From Paraburkholderia translucens (GTDB lineage Bacteria > Pseudomonadota > Gammaproteobacteria > Burkholderiales > Burkholderiaceae): DNA of 64,000 bases. The position numbers and the translations under genes are program-made. The stretch spans positions 186,001 through 250,000 of the forward strand of contig NZ_JAJITC010000008.1 of NCBI RefSeq assembly GCF_020881035.1. Reading direction: 5' to 3'. Positions 17,979 through 29,452 of this stretch are shown here, one piece after another; positions within the stretch are counted from its first letter, which is position 1; each line of letters begins with the position of its first letter. Below the pieces are notes generated by a model. It was not told the origin of the DNA. It did not search any database and saw nothing but the letters and a program-made list of their open reading frames with translations.

Positions 17979-18734
17979 ATGCTCGCTCGACTGTCAGACA
18001 CCGATTGCCGCGCTTTTCGTGAAGGCGCGCGCGCCTATGCCCCCACGTTGATGGCGATTTTTTCGTGGGGCCTCGTCACCGGTATCGCGATGAGCAAGTC
18101 AGTGCTCACGCTGCCGCAGGCGCTCACGATGTCGCTGCTCTGCTATGCCGGCTCGTCGCAGCTGGCGGTGCTGCCGCTGCTCGCGGCGAAGCTGCCGGTA
18201 TGGACCGTGCTGCTAACCGCGGCGATGGTCAACACCCGCTTCGTGATCTTCAGTGCCGGCCTCGCGCCCCATTTCTCGTATCTGTCGATGTGGCGGCGCA
18301 TCGTGCTCGGCTATTTCAACGGCGACGTGATCTATCTGCTGTTCGTGAAGAAGAGCTTTCCGACCGGCTACGTGCCGGGCAAGGAGGCGTACTTCTGGGG
18401 CATGGCCGTGTCGAGCTGGCTGTCGTGGCAGGTGTCGTCCATCATCGGCATCCTGCTCGCGAGCCTGATTCCCGACAACTGGGGGCTCGCGCTCGCCGGC
18501 ACGCTCGCGCTGTTGCCGGTGATGGTGTCGGCGATCGCCACGCGCTCGACGCTGGTCGCGGTCAGCGTGGCCGGCATCGTGGCGCTGCTCGCGCTCGATC
18601 TGCCGTACCGGCTCGCGCTGCCGCTCGCGGTGGTCGCGGCGATCGTCGCCGGCAGCGCGGCCGATCTGATGATCGAGCGCGCCGACCTGCGCCGCATCCG
18701 TAGCGCGAGCGATGCCGCCGGAGACTCCCGATGA
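17979..18734 (+). CDS. azlC: AzlC-family branched-chain amino acid exporter subunit
   Basis: A 251-residue inner-membrane protein with six or more hydrophobic segments. It has the AzlC/YgaZ signature FREGARAYAPTLMAIFSWG near the start, then YAGSSQLAVLPLL and MVNTRFVIFSAGLAPHF. With the small AzlD partner it forms an exporter of branched-chain amino acids and analogues. The start is the ATG of MLARLSD; the open frame upstream is not family-like. The stop overlaps the azlD start (ATGA, 18731-18734). Confidence 0.93.
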   Translation: MLARLSDTDCRAFREGARAYAPTLMAIFSWGLVTGIAMSKSVLTLPQALTMSLLCYAGSSQLAVLPLLAAKLPVWTVLLTAAMVNTRFVIFSAGLAPHFSYLSMWRRIVLGYFNGDVIYLLFVKKSFPTGYVPGKEAYFWGMAVSSWLSWQVSSIIGILLASLIPDNWGLALAGTLALLPVMVSAIATRSTLVAVSVAGIVALLALDLPYRLALPLAVVAAIVAGSAADLMIERADLRRIRSASDAAGDSR

Positions 18735-19054
18735 CCTCCACGCAAATCTGGCTCGCCATTTTCGGCATGACGTTCGTTACCGCGCTCACGCGAGCGATGT
18801 TCCTGATCGGCGGCGAGCGCACCGTGCTGCCGGCGCGCGTGCAGAAGATGCTGCGCTACGCGCCGGCGGCCGCGCTCGCCGCCGTGGTGGTGCCCGAAGT
18901 GCTGACGACACCGGCCGGACTGTCGTTCGCCACCTCCAACCATGAGCTTTACGCGACGCTCGCCGCACTCGGCTGGTTCTTGTGGCGGCGCACCATGCTC
19001 GGCACGATCGTGACCGGAATGGTCGTGTTCTCGCTGATGCGCGTCTTCCTCTGA
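18731..19054 (+). CDS. azlD: AzlD-family branched-chain amino acid transport subunit
   Basis: A 107-residue protein with about four membrane segments and the AzlD pattern TALTRAMFLIGGERTVLPARVQKMLRYAPAA-like core. It is translationally coupled to azlC by the ATGA overlap and completes the two-subunit exporter. Confidence 0.92.
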   Translation: MTSTQIWLAIFGMTFVTALTRAMFLIGGERTVLPARVQKMLRYAPAAALAAVVVPEVLTTPAGLSFATSNHELYATLAALGWFLWRRTMLGTIVTGMVVFSLMRVFL

Positions 19055-19320
19055 CCGTCCCCACCGTCAATGCTGCAGCGCGAGACCGACGGCCCGGCGA
19101 TCAAATGCGCGACATTCACGGCGCCGCGGGTCAGCAGGCGGTTTGGATCAGTTAAAATGGCCTTTTCCGGGTTGAGCGCGCCGCGGCAAGGCGCCTGTGT
19201 CGCGGCCGGCCGCCGGCGCCCGATCCCGCGGAGCCGTTGGGCCGAAGCGCTGGAGTTCGCCGCGCATCGCCCCGCGCGCAGTCCGTCACCGCCTTCTCAT
19301 CAACTCGCATACTCAAGCCC

Positions 19321-20514
19321 ATGAACAAGGTATTGCGTCTCTCCGACCTGATCGCCGAAGGCAAGCTGTCCGGCAAACGCGTGTTCATCCGCGCCGATCT
19401 GAACGTGCCGCAGGACGATCAAGGCAACATCACCGAAGACACGCGCATCCGTGCCTCCGTGCCGGCCATCAAGGCCGCGCTCGACGCCGGTGCCGCCGTG
19501 ATGGTCACCTCCCACCTTGGCCGTCCGACCGAAGGCGGCTTCAAGCCGGAAGATTCGCTCGCGCCGGTGGCCAAGCGCCTCGCCGAGCTGCTCGGCCGCG
19601 ATGTGCCGCTCGTCGCGAACTGGGTCGAGAATGGCGTGAACGTCGCGCCGGGCTCGGTCGTGCTGCTCGAAAACTGCCGCGTGAACAAGGGCGAAAAGAA
19701 GGACTCCGACGAGCTCGCGCAGAAAATGGCGAAGCTCTGCGATGTCTACGTGAACGACGCATTCGGCACCGCGCACCGCGCCGAAGCGACCACGCACGGC
19801 ATCGCGAAGTACGCGCCCATCGCGTGCGCGGGTCCGCTGCTCGCCGCTGAACTCGAAGCGCTCGGCAAGGCGCTCGGCGCGCCGAAGCGGCCGCTCGTGG
19901 CGATCGTCGCGGGCTCGAAGGTGTCGACCAAGCTGACCATCCTGAAGTCGCTCGCCGAGAAGGTCGACCAGCTGATCGTCGGTGGCGGCATCGCCAATAC
20001 GTTCATGCTCGCGGCCGGCCTGAAGATCGGCAAGTCGCTCGCCGAAGCCGATCTCGTCAACGAAGCGAAGGCGATCATCGACGCAGCCAAGGCCCGCGGC
20101 GCCTCGGTGCCGATCCCGACCGACGTGGTCACGGCCAAGGAGTTCTCGCCGACCGCGAAGGCCGAAGTGAAGGCCGTCGCCGATGTGCAGGACGACGACA
20201 TGATCCTCGACATCGGTCCGGACACCGCCAAGGCGCTTGCCGCGCAACTCGAGAAGGCCGGCACGATCGTGTGGAACGGACCGGTCGGCGTGTTCGAGTT
20301 CGACCAGTTCGGCAACGGCACCAAGACGCTCGCGGACGCGATCGCGCGCTCGGCGGCATTCTCGATCGCAGGCGGCGGCGACACGCTCGCGGCGATCGCC
20401 AAGTACGGCATCCACGATCAGGTCAGCTACATTTCGACGGGCGGCGGCGCGTTCCTCGAGTTCCTCGAGGGCAAGAAGCTGCCGGCGGTCGAAGTTCTGG
20501 AATCGCGGGCATAA
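19321..20514 (+). CDS. pgk: Phosphoglycerate kinase
   Basis: A 397-residue glycolytic enzyme interconverting 1,3-bisphosphoglycerate and ADP with 3-phosphoglycerate and ATP. It shows the N-terminal [33 protein letters not shown] and the C-terminal nucleotide loop [12 protein letters not shown] with [13 protein letters not shown]. The start is [10 protein letters not shown]. The 266-nt leader holds an AT-rich spot near 19150-19158 (TTAAAAT) that may be the -10. It is first in a glycolysis cluster pgk-pyk-fba. Confidence 0.98.
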   Translation: MNKVLRLSDLIAEGKLSGKRVFIRADLNVPQDDQGNITEDTRIRASVPAIKAALDAGAAVMVTSHLGRPTEGGFKPEDSLAPVAKRLAELLGRDVPLVANWVENGVNVAPGSVVLLENCRVNKGEKKDSDELAQKMAKLCDVYVNDAFGTAHRAEATTHGIAKYAPIACAGPLLAAELEALGKALGAPKRPLVAIVAGSKVSTKLTILKSLAEKVDQLIVGGGIANTFMLAAGLKIGKSLAEADLVNEAKAIIDAAKARGASVPIPTDVVTAKEFSPTAKAEVKAVADVQDDDMILDIGPDTAKALAAQLEKAGTIVWNGPVGVFEFDQFGNGTKTLADAIARSAAFSIAGGGDTLAAIAKYGIHDQVSYISTGGGAFLEFLEGKKLPAVEVLESRA

Positions 20515-20920
20515 CGTGGCGACGCGCTCCCCTTCGGCAAAGTCGATAAAGGCGCGCGGCGCGAAAGCGCAGCGCGGTGACGCGGCGGCGCTGGCGGGGG
20601 AGCCCACGATACGCGCGGCCGCGGCGTCGGCAGCCATGGCCGGACAGGATGCGGCTGCCGAGGCGCTCGTAGCGCTCGCGGCCGCCCAAGCCGCGCCACC
20701 GCTGGCGGCACCTGCCGATCCCACCCAGCCGGATCAGCCTGCCGGCAAGCAGGGCCACCTATCTCCGGCGCCCGAGGCGCCGGTCTCGCATACCGCATCA
20801 CTCCACAAAGCGACATCGGCCACAGCCGGCGCGCGCCCCCTGGCAGCATCTTCCGATGCGCAGACTCCGCACCAGACTCGCAGCGCTCTTTCCAGCGATC
20901 CCATCCAGACGAGGAGACTC
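20515..20920 (+). other. pgk-pyk intergenic region, open in frame with pyk
   Basis: These 406 nt carry no recognisable gene. The pyk frame stays open through the whole region, and a GTG lies 2 nt after the pgk stop (20516), so a 135-residue Ala/Pro/Ser-rich extension is formally possible. Low-complexity composition, no ribosome-binding site at that GTG, and the strong GAGGAG before pyk argue that it is an untranslated spacer. Confidence 0.55.
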
Positions 20921-22357
20921 ATGCATCGCGCCACCAAGATTGTCGCCACTATCGGTCCGGCTTCCAGCACACCGGAGATCCTGCTGCAAATGATGCAGGC
21001 GGGGCTGGATGTGGTGCGGCTCAATTTTTCGCACGGCACCGCCGACGACCACCGCCAGCGTGCCGAATTCGTGCGCGAGGCGGCCCGCCTGGCGGGCCGC
21101 GAAGTTGCCATCATGGCCGACCTGCAAGGCCCGAAGATCCGCGTCGGCAAGTTCGAGAACGGCCGCACGACGCTCGTCGCCGGCAATCTGTTCATCCTCG
21201 ACGCGCAATGCGAGCTCGGCAACGACGAGCGCGTCGGCCTCGACTACAAGGATCTGCCGCGTGACCTGAAAGCGGGAGACGTGCTGCTGCTCAACGACGG
21301 CCTGATCGTGCTGGGCGTGCAGCGCGTGATCGGCCACGAGATCCACACGGTCGTGAGGATCGGCGGCGAGTTGTCGAACAACAAGGGCATCAACCGCCAG
21401 GGCGGCGGTCTGTCGGCGCCCGCACTGACTGCGAAGGACATGGAAGACATCCGCACGGCGATGTCGCTCGGCGTCGATTACATCGCGGTGTCGTTCCCGA
21501 AGAACGCGACCGATATGGAAATGGCCCGTCAGCTCGCGAACATCGCCGGCGCGCCGTACGGCATCAAGCCGAAGATGATCGCGAAGATCGAGCGCGCGGA
21601 AGCGATTCCGGCGCTGCAGGGCATCCTCGACGCGTCGGACGGCATCATGGTCGCGCGTGGCGATCTGGCCGTGGAAGTGGGCAATGCCGCGGTGCCGGCG
21701 CTGCAAAAACGCATGATCCGCATGGCGCGCGAATCGAACAAGTTCGTGATCACTGCGACGCAGATGATGGAGTCGATGATCCACGCGCCGGTGCCGACCC
21801 GCGCGGAAGTGTCTGACGTCGCGAACGCCGTGCTCGACGGCACCGACGCGGTGATGCTGTCGGCGGAATCGGCGGCGGGCAAGTACCCGGTGCAGACCAT
21901 CGAGACGATGGCCGCGATCTGCGTCGAAGCGGAGAAGTCCGAGCAGTCGGAGCTCGACAAGGATTTCCTCGACCGTACGTTCACGCGGATCGACCAGTCG
22001 ATCGCAATGGGCGCCTTGTTTACCGCCTATCACCTTGGCGCCAAGGCCATCGTCGCGCTGACCGAATCGGGCTCGACCGCGCTGTGGTTGTCGCGTCACT
22101 GGACCCACGTGCCGATTTTCGCGCTGACGCCGCGCGTCGGCAGCGAGCGCGCGATGGCGCTGTACCGCAATGTGACGTCACTGCATCTGGACACCAACAC
22201 CGACCGCGACACCGCGCTTCAGCAGGCGCTTGAAACCGTGGTCGGCAAGGGCTACGCGTCGCACGGCGATATGGTCGTGCTGACGGTCGGCGAACCGATG
22301 GGTCAGGCGGGCGGCACCAATACGTTGAAGATCGTGCGGGTGGGTGAGCCGTACTGA
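20921..22357 (+). CDS. pyk: Pyruvate kinase
   Basis: A 478-residue enzyme converting phosphoenolpyruvate and ADP to pyruvate and ATP. Motifs are TKIVATIGPAS at the N-terminus, LNFSHG, ADLQGPKIRVG, KIERAEAIPALQGILDASDGIMVARGDLAVE (active site) and MLSAESAAGKYPVQ. The start is the ATG of MHRATKIV with GAGGAG 5 nt upstream. The C-terminal domain is a normal type. Confidence 0.98.
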   Translation: MHRATKIVATIGPASSTPEILLQMMQAGLDVVRLNFSHGTADDHRQRAEFVREAARLAGREVAIMADLQGPKIRVGKFENGRTTLVAGNLFILDAQCELGNDERVGLDYKDLPRDLKAGDVLLLNDGLIVLGVQRVIGHEIHTVVRIGGELSNNKGINRQGGGLSAPALTAKDMEDIRTAMSLGVDYIAVSFPKNATDMEMARQLANIAGAPYGIKPKMIAKIERAEAIPALQGILDASDGIMVARGDLAVEVGNAAVPALQKRMIRMARESNKFVITATQMMESMIHAPVPTRAEVSDVANAVLDGTDAVMLSAESAAGKYPVQTIETMAAICVEAEKSEQSELDKDFLDRTFTRIDQSIAMGALFTAYHLGAKAIVALTESGSTALWLSRHWTHVPIFALTPRVGSERAMALYRNVTSLHLDTNTDRDTALQQALETVVGKGYASHGDMVVLTVGEPMGQAGGTNTLKIVRVGEPY

Positions 22358-22545
22358 TCAGGCAAGACTATCCGATCGGCACGGGGCTGGATTGAGCGAA
22401 GCAGGGCGGCGCAACCCGCGCGGTCCATGTGCGACGGCGCACCAACGCGCCGGCGCCAGCGCGGGAACGTCACCCGCTTCGCGATAAAATCGCCGCAAGA
22501 GATGCCGACGGCAAGAGAATTCGTTTCAATCCAAGGAGTTTGAGC

Positions 22546-23610
22546 ATGCCTCTCGTATCAATGCGTCAACTGCTGGACCATGCCGCGGAAAACGGCTATG
22601 GACTTCCGGCATTCAACGTGAACAACCTGGAGCAGGTGCAGGCAATCATGGCCGCGGCCGACAAGGTCAACGCCCCGGTCATCATGCAGGCGTCGGCTGG
22701 CGCGCGTAAGTACGCGGGCGAGCCGTTCCTGCGTCATCTGATCGAAGCGGCGGTCGAGTCGTATCCGCACATCCCGGTCGTGATGCACCAAGACCACGGC
22801 CAGTCGCCGGCTGTGTGCATGGCGGCGATCCGCAGCGGCTTCACGAGCGTGATGATGGACGGTTCGCTCGAAGCCGACGGCAAGACGGTCGCATCGTACG
22901 AGTACAACGTCGAAGTGTCGCGCAAGGTCGTGGAAGCGGCGCACTCGATCGGCGTCACCGTCGAGGCTGAGCTGGGCGTGCTCGGTTCGCTCGAAACGAT
23001 GAAGGGCGACAAGGAAGACGGCCACGGTGCCGAAGGCACGATGACGCGTGAACAGCTGCTGACCGATCCGGAGCAGGCCGCCGACTTCGTCAAGCGGACC
23101 CAGTGCGACGCGCTGGCCATCGCGATCGGCACCTCGCACGGCGCCTACAAGTTCAGCAAGAAGCCGACGGGCGATATCCTCTCGATCCAGCGCATCAAGG
23201 AAATCCACCAGCGCATTCCGAACACGCACCTCGTGATGCACGGCTCGTCGTCGGTGCCGCAGGAGCTGCTCGCGGAAATCCGCGAATTCGGCGGCGACAT
23301 GAAGGAGACCTACGGCGTGCCGGTCGAGGAAATCCAGGAAGGCATCCGTCACGGCGTGCGCAAGGTCAACATCGACACCGACCTGCGTCTCGCGATCACG
23401 GGCGCGATTCGCCGCTACATGGCGACCAACCCGAGCAAGTTCGATCCGCGCGATTACCTGAAGCCGGCGCGCGAAGCCGCGATGAAGATCTGTATCGACC
23501 GTTACATGCAATTCGGCTGCGAAGGCCAGGCTGGCAAGATCAAGCCGGTTTCGCTTGATAAAATTGCTGAGAAGTACAAGTCGGGCGAGCTCGCGCAAGT
23601 CGTCCGCTAA
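22546..23610 (+). CDS. fba: Class II fructose-1,6-bisphosphate aldolase
   Basis: A 354-residue zinc aldolase (CbbA/Fba type) cleaving fructose 1,6-bisphosphate to DHAP and glyceraldehyde 3-phosphate. Visible hallmarks are the start [26 protein letters not shown], zinc-site [17 protein letters not shown], and [10 protein letters not shown], then [14 protein letters not shown] for phosphate binding. The start ATG has AAGGAG about 10 nt upstream. A -10-like GATAAAAT lies near 22484-22491. Confidence 0.98.
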   Translation: MPLVSMRQLLDHAAENGYGLPAFNVNNLEQVQAIMAAADKVNAPVIMQASAGARKYAGEPFLRHLIEAAVESYPHIPVVMHQDHGQSPAVCMAAIRSGFTSVMMDGSLEADGKTVASYEYNVEVSRKVVEAAHSIGVTVEAELGVLGSLETMKGDKEDGHGAEGTMTREQLLTDPEQAADFVKRTQCDALAIAIGTSHGAYKFSKKPTGDILSIQRIKEIHQRIPNTHLVMHGSSSVPQELLAEIREFGGDMKETYGVPVEEIQEGIRHGVRKVNIDTDLRLAITGAIRRYMATNPSKFDPRDYLKPAREAAMKICIDRYMQFGCEGQAGKIKPVSLDKIAEKYKSGELAQVVR

Positions 23611-23672
23611 GCTGTAATTTTGGCTCCGCGCCTGGCCGCTCGCTTAGCCGATTGGCCAGGTTGTCGTCCGAT

Positions 23673-23710
23673 CGCCGTTCCCGCATCATGGGGAACGGCG
23701 TTTCCCTTTT
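23673..23710 (+). terminator. Rho-independent terminator after fba
   Basis: A perfect 10-bp stem CGCCGTTCCC/GGGAACGGCG with an 8-nt loop is followed by TTTCCCTTTTG. It separates the glycolysis genes from purC. Confidence 0.8.
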
Positions 23711-23753
23711 GTTCCGGTCACATTTTCTGCACCACTTTTAGCGAACCACGACG

Positions 23754-24644
23754 ATGTCTACCCTCTACGAATCCACGCTCCGCTCGCTGCCGCTGCTCGG
23801 CCGCGGCAAAGTCCGCGACAACTATGCGGTGGGTAACGACCAGCTGCTGATCGTCACGACCGACCGTCTGTCGGCGTTCGACGTGATCATGGGCGAGCCG
23901 ATTCCGAACAAGGGCCGCGTGCTCAACGCGATGGCGAACTTCTGGTTCGAGAAACTGCAGCACGTGGTGCCGAACCACCTGACGGGCGTGGCGCCCGAGT
24001 CGGTGGTCGCGCCGGACGAAGTGGAGCAGGTCAAGGGGCGCGCGGTCGTGGTCAAGCGTCTCGAGCCGATCCTCGTCGAGGCGGTGGTGCGCGGCTATCT
24101 GGCCGGCAGCGGCTGGAAAGATTACCAGGCCACCGGTTCGGTGTGCGGCGTGCAACTGCCGCCGGGCCTGCAGAACGCGCAGAAGCTGCCCGAGCCGATC
24201 TTCACGCCGGCCGCCAAGGCCGAGATGGGCCACCACGACGAAAACATCACTTACGACGAGATGGAGCGCCGCATCGGCACCGAGCTGTCGGCCACGATCC
24301 GCGACATCTCGATTCGCCTGTACAAGGAAGCCGCGGACTATGCGGCGACGCGCGGCATCATCATCGCGGACACGAAGTTCGAATTCGGGCTGGACAACCA
24401 CGGCAAGCTGTACCTGATGGATGAGGCGCTCACGGCCGATTCGTCGCGCTTCTGGCCGGCGGACCAGTACCAGGTCGGCACGAACCCGCCGTCGTTCGAC
24501 AAGCAGTTCGTGCGCGACTGGCTCGAAACCCAGCCGTGGAAGAAAGAGCCGCCAGCACCGAAGCTGCCGGACGACGTGGTCGCGAAAACGGGCGAAAAGT
24601 ATCAGGAAGCGCTCGGGCGCCTGACCGGCCATAAGCTCGACTGA
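23754..24644 (+). CDS. purC: SAICAR synthase (phosphoribosylaminoimidazole-succinocarboxamide synthase)
   Basis: A 296-residue enzyme of purine synthesis joining CAIR and aspartate with ATP. It shows the N-terminal [32 protein letters not shown] motif, [14 protein letters not shown], and DTKFEFGLD with [14 protein letters not shown]. The length corresponds to the longer bacterial/yeast-type PurC. It leads the purC-purE-purK run. Confidence 0.98.
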   Translation: MSTLYESTLRSLPLLGRGKVRDNYAVGNDQLLIVTTDRLSAFDVIMGEPIPNKGRVLNAMANFWFEKLQHVVPNHLTGVAPESVVAPDEVEQVKGRAVVVKRLEPILVEAVVRGYLAGSGWKDYQATGSVCGVQLPPGLQNAQKLPEPIFTPAAKAEMGHHDENITYDEMERRIGTELSATIRDISIRLYKEAADYAATRGIIIADTKFEFGLDNHGKLYLMDEALTADSSRFWPADQYQVGTNPPSFDKQFVRDWLETQPWKKEPPAPKLPDDVVAKTGEKYQEALGRLTGHKLD

Positions 24645-24701
24645 TCTGATCGCGCGCGCCGTGTCAGGCGCGCATCGCCGGGAAACAAGGAAGCCGTAAA
24701 A

Positions 24702-26521
<1,820 letters not shown>

Positions 26522-26531
26522 CGCGCGCGCC

Positions 26532-27581
26532 ATGCCGGATCAACACAAACCCGCCGAAGACGCTTCGAACGCGTTGCCCGTCAGCGCCGCGCAGATCGAG
26601 CACGCGGCGGCGTTGCTTGACGCCGGTGAACTGGTCGCATTTCCGACGGAGACTGTCTACGGACTCGGCGGCGATGCCGAGAACCCGGACGCGGTCGCGC
26701 GCATTTACGCGGCGAAGGGGCGGCCGGCCAATCATCCGGTGATCGTGCATCTCGCGCCGCACGGCGACCCGAACTACTGGGTCGAGCATCTGCCGGCGGA
26801 CGCGCAGCGCCTGATCGACGCCTTCTGGCCGGGACCGCTCACGCTGATCCTCAGGCGCGCCGCGCGCATTCCGGCGGCGGTCAGCGGCGGGCAGGATTCG
26901 GTAGGGCTGCGCTGCCCGTCGCATCCGGTCGCGCAGGCCTTGCTCGAAGCATTCAGCGCGTTGCGTGGCGGACACGGCGGTGTCGCCGCGCCGTCGGCGA
27001 ACCGTTTCGGCCACGTGAGCCCGACCACCGCACAACATGTACGCGACGAGTTCGGCAGCGCGATTCATGTGCTCGACGGCGGCGCGTCGGATGTCGGGAT
27101 CGAATCGACGATTCTGGATCTGTCGCGCGGCTTTCCGGCGCTGCTCAGACCGGGGCGCGTGACGCCGCAGGATATCGCCGACGTGCTCGGCGAGGCGCCG
27201 CGTCTGCCCGACGGCTCGGATGCGACCGCGCCGCGCGCGTCGGGAACGCTGAAGGCGCACTACGCGCCACGCACGCCGCTCGCGCTGCTGCCGTTTGGCG
27301 AGCTCGAGCCGCTGCTCGCGGTGCGCGAGGCGGGCGAGCGCGTCGCGCTGGTTGCGCGCGCATCGCGGGCGGGCCAGTGGGCCGATGCAGAGGGCGTGCA
27401 TTTCGTCGCCGCGCCAGAAGATCCGCACGTCTATGCACGCGAGCTATACGGCTTGCTGCGCGCGCTCGATCGCGCCAACGTCACGCGGATTCTGATCGAG
27501 AAGCTGCCGGACACGATCGAATGGATCGCGGTCAACGATCGGCTCGGGCGCGCGGCGGCGGCTTTCGAAGCGCAGAACTGA
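26532..27581 (+). CDS. L-threonylcarbamoyladenylate synthase, Sua5/YwlC type
   Basis: A 349-residue enzyme making threonylcarbamoyl-AMP for the t6A37 modification of tRNAs reading ANN codons. The N-terminal YrdC domain (around 15-210) has FPTETVYGLGGDA, KGRPANHPVIVHL, FWPGPLTLIL and APSANRFGHVSPTTAQHV. A linker with RPGRVTPQDI leads to a C-terminal Sua5 domain (around 240-349), so this is the long form. The start lies 10 nt after purK and has no clear ribosome-binding site, so it is probably coupled to purK. A strong terminator follows. Confidence 0.95.
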   Translation: MPDQHKPAEDASNALPVSAAQIEHAAALLDAGELVAFPTETVYGLGGDAENPDAVARIYAAKGRPANHPVIVHLAPHGDPNYWVEHLPADAQRLIDAFWPGPLTLILRRAARIPAAVSGGQDSVGLRCPSHPVAQALLEAFSALRGGHGGVAAPSANRFGHVSPTTAQHVRDEFGSAIHVLDGGASDVGIESTILDLSRGFPALLRPGRVTPQDIADVLGEAPRLPDGSDATAPRASGTLKAHYAPRTPLALLPFGELEPLLAVREAGERVALVARASRAGQWADAEGVHFVAAPEDPHVYARELYGLLRALDRANVTRILIEKLPDTIEWIAVNDRLGRAAAAFEAQN

Positions 27582-27627
27582 AGCGATCGGCTCGCTGCCT
27601 TGCATCGGGAGGCCAGCGGAAAATGAT

Positions 27628-27661
27628 AAAGGCCCGGCTCGTTGAACGAGCCGGGCCTTTT
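27628..27661. terminator. Bidirectional intrinsic terminator
   Basis: AAAGGCCCGGCTCGTT pairs perfectly with AACGAGCCGGGCCTTT around a tiny loop, with A and T runs on the two sides. It serves the purine/Sua5 operon on plus and the GDSL lipoprotein gene on minus. Confidence 0.92.
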
Positions 27662-27727
27662 GCCATCTGAGTAACCTTAGCTCCGCGGCCTTGCTGTCGA
27701 TCCAGCTACCCCGCGGCCGACAACGCG

Positions 27728-28939
27728 TTACTTGCCAAGCCCGCTCGCAGCGATCTGCGACTCGACCTGCTGCGCGAACAGCGCCCAAGTATGCGTGGTC
27801 GGATGCACGTTGTCCGCGAACACGTAGCTCTGATCGGCACCGGCCACCGTGTAGGTCTGCGGCGAGCAGAACAGCGACGACCCGAACGCGCTGCCCCACG
27901 ACGCCGCCGTCTGGCCCGATGCGAGCACGCTCGGATTGGCCGTCGCGTAGGCGGTCGCGGCCGCGGCCATCGACGTCAGGTTACAAGCCGTGCCCGTATT
28001 CGACACGCTGAAGCCGAGCGATTGATAGTTCGCCAACGTCTGGTCCAGCCACGCGTACGAGTCCACGTAAATGACCTGCGGGACCGACCCGAGTTCTTGC
28101 TTCAGCACGCCGTTGTAGAGCTGGACGAGCCCGGTGATGAGCGCCTGGCCCTGTGCGCCTGCGGCGAGACCTTGCGGCGTCTGCGCGATGTCCGGCAGGT
28201 TCGACACCACCACATGCGTTGCACCCTTCGCGACGATGTTCTGCAGCACCGTGCCGGCGAACGTCGTCGCCGCGGTGTAGATCGCCGTCTGCGCGGCGCT
28301 CACGGCCTGCGCCGTCGCGGCGGTGGCCGCTGCTTGCGGGTCGCCGCCGGCTGCGATCGCTGCCTGCGCCGCTGCCGGGCCGGCAGCCGAAACCGCTTGC
28401 ACCCAGTAGAAGATATCGTTCGCGCCGCCCTCGATCAGCACGAGCTGGTTCGAATTGAAGCTGTTGTTGTGCGCGGCCAGATACTCGCTGACCTGCGTGG
28501 TGACCGGCACCGTGGTCGCGGCCATATTGTTCGGCGCGTAGCCGATGCCCGGCTGCAGATCGACACGGGCGCCGCCCTGCGCATAACCGAGACCGCCCGC
28601 CGCGGTGAGCGGCGCGCCGAAGCCGCCGACGTACGCGGCGGTGAGCGTGCCACCGTAATACTCGGCAACCTTTTGCGTCCAGACTTCGCCCGGGTTCGTC
28701 GTGAAGCGGCCGCCGCCCGTGCCCACGTTCGCCTGGACCGACGGCTGATAGGTGCCGACATCCGACAGGCTGTCGCCGAACGACACGACCTGCAGCTTGA
28801 CGCCCCCCGCCGGCGTGCTGCTCGAATTATTGTCGCTGCTGCCGCCACCGCACGCCGCGAGCGCGGCGAACGCTGCGCTCGCCAGGGCGATCTGCGTGGC
28901 GCGCATCCATTGCTGTTTTTTCGAAGCGGTTTGATTCAT
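27728..28939 (-). CDS. SGNH/GDSL-family lipoprotein esterase
   Basis: A 403-residue secreted hydrolase. A lipoprotein signal peptide ends in AALAAC (Cys30 lipidated), followed by a Gly/Ser/Asn tether. The GDSL block is VVSFGDSLSDVGTY (Ser57 nucleophile). Later blocks are GGANDIFYW (block III Asn) and DNVHPTTHTW (block V Asp/His). The middle is Ala-rich helical. The family includes outer-membrane lipases and acyltransferases; the substrate is not visible. It is monocistronic, ending at the shared terminator. Confidence 0.92.
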   Translation of the reverse strand: MNQTASKKQQWMRATQIALASAAFAALAACGGGSSDNNSSSTPAGGVKLQVVSFGDSLSDVGTYQPSVQANVGTGGGRFTTNPGEVWTQKVAEYYGGTLTAAYVGGFGAPLTAAGGLGYAQGGARVDLQPGIGYAPNNMAATTVPVTTQVSEYLAAHNNSFNSNQLVLIEGGANDIFYWVQAVSAAGPAAAQAAIAAGGDPQAAATAATAQAVSAAQTAIYTAATTFAGTVLQNIVAKGATHVVVSNLPDIAQTPQGLAAGAQGQALITGLVQLYNGVLKQELGSVPQVIYVDSYAWLDQTLANYQSLGFSVSNTGTACNLTSMAAAATAYATANPSVLASGQTAASWGSAFGSSLFCSPQTYTVAGADQSYVFADNVHPTTHTWALFAQQVESQIAASGLGK

Positions 28940-29034
28940 GTTGACTGCATCTCCTCGTATGTGTGGCTCTTGATGCCATGTATTGCAGGCAGCGTCCGTC
29001 GCGTCGGCGGCGTGACGACAGCTTGCAGAATCTT

Positions 29035-29262
29035 CTACGGCTTGGGTGAGGCCCGAAGCGCGATCGTACCGTTCAGGTTCAAGCCTCGGGGTTCGGCGGT
29101 GGTTTTGCTCATCCAGCGCACCCGATGACCGCAGCGATGCAACACGTAATGGACCGGGTCCTGCGCGAAGAACAGCGCAACGAAGTGCCCCGCCTCCCAG
29201 CCGATGCAGGCAAGAATGACGGGCGCCATCGCGAGCAACAGCAATTCGGCATCGAATTGCAT
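29035..29262 (-). pseudogene. Remnant of a sterol desaturase/fatty acid hydroxylase-family gene
   Basis: This 75-codon frame begins like family members (MQFDAELLLLAMAPVILACIGWEA), then jumps directly to FFAQDPVHYVLHRCGHRVRW, the segment with the first histidine box (HRCGH) that normally lies about 70-100 residues further in. Downstream residues have no family similarity and the other histidine boxes are missing. I read it as a gene with an internal deletion and a lost 3' end. A translated small membrane protein is not excluded, since an ATG and GGGAGACTCG are present. The flanks (28940-29034 and 29263-29452) show nothing else. Confidence 0.55.
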
Positions 29263-29452
29263 CGAGTCTCCCTTCCTGGTCCCTGATCACCGCGCGGTAC
29301 GCGGCGGGTGGTGTCGTTATCGTTCGTGCGGGTCGCGTGGTCTGAACGACCGGGCGTCCTGCGCGCCAGGCGCGTGATGCCGTGCGCCGCATGTTGCCCG
29401 ACAGCGTACACGGTTAGCAGCTTGCCGCGCGCCGCATCGCTAGAAGGAATAC

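Noticed and set aside
20237..20920. Very long pyk with a 228-residue N-terminal extension
   Set aside because: The extension runs antiphase through pgk and lacks similarity; pyk has its own GAGGAG and canonical MHRATKIVATIGP start.
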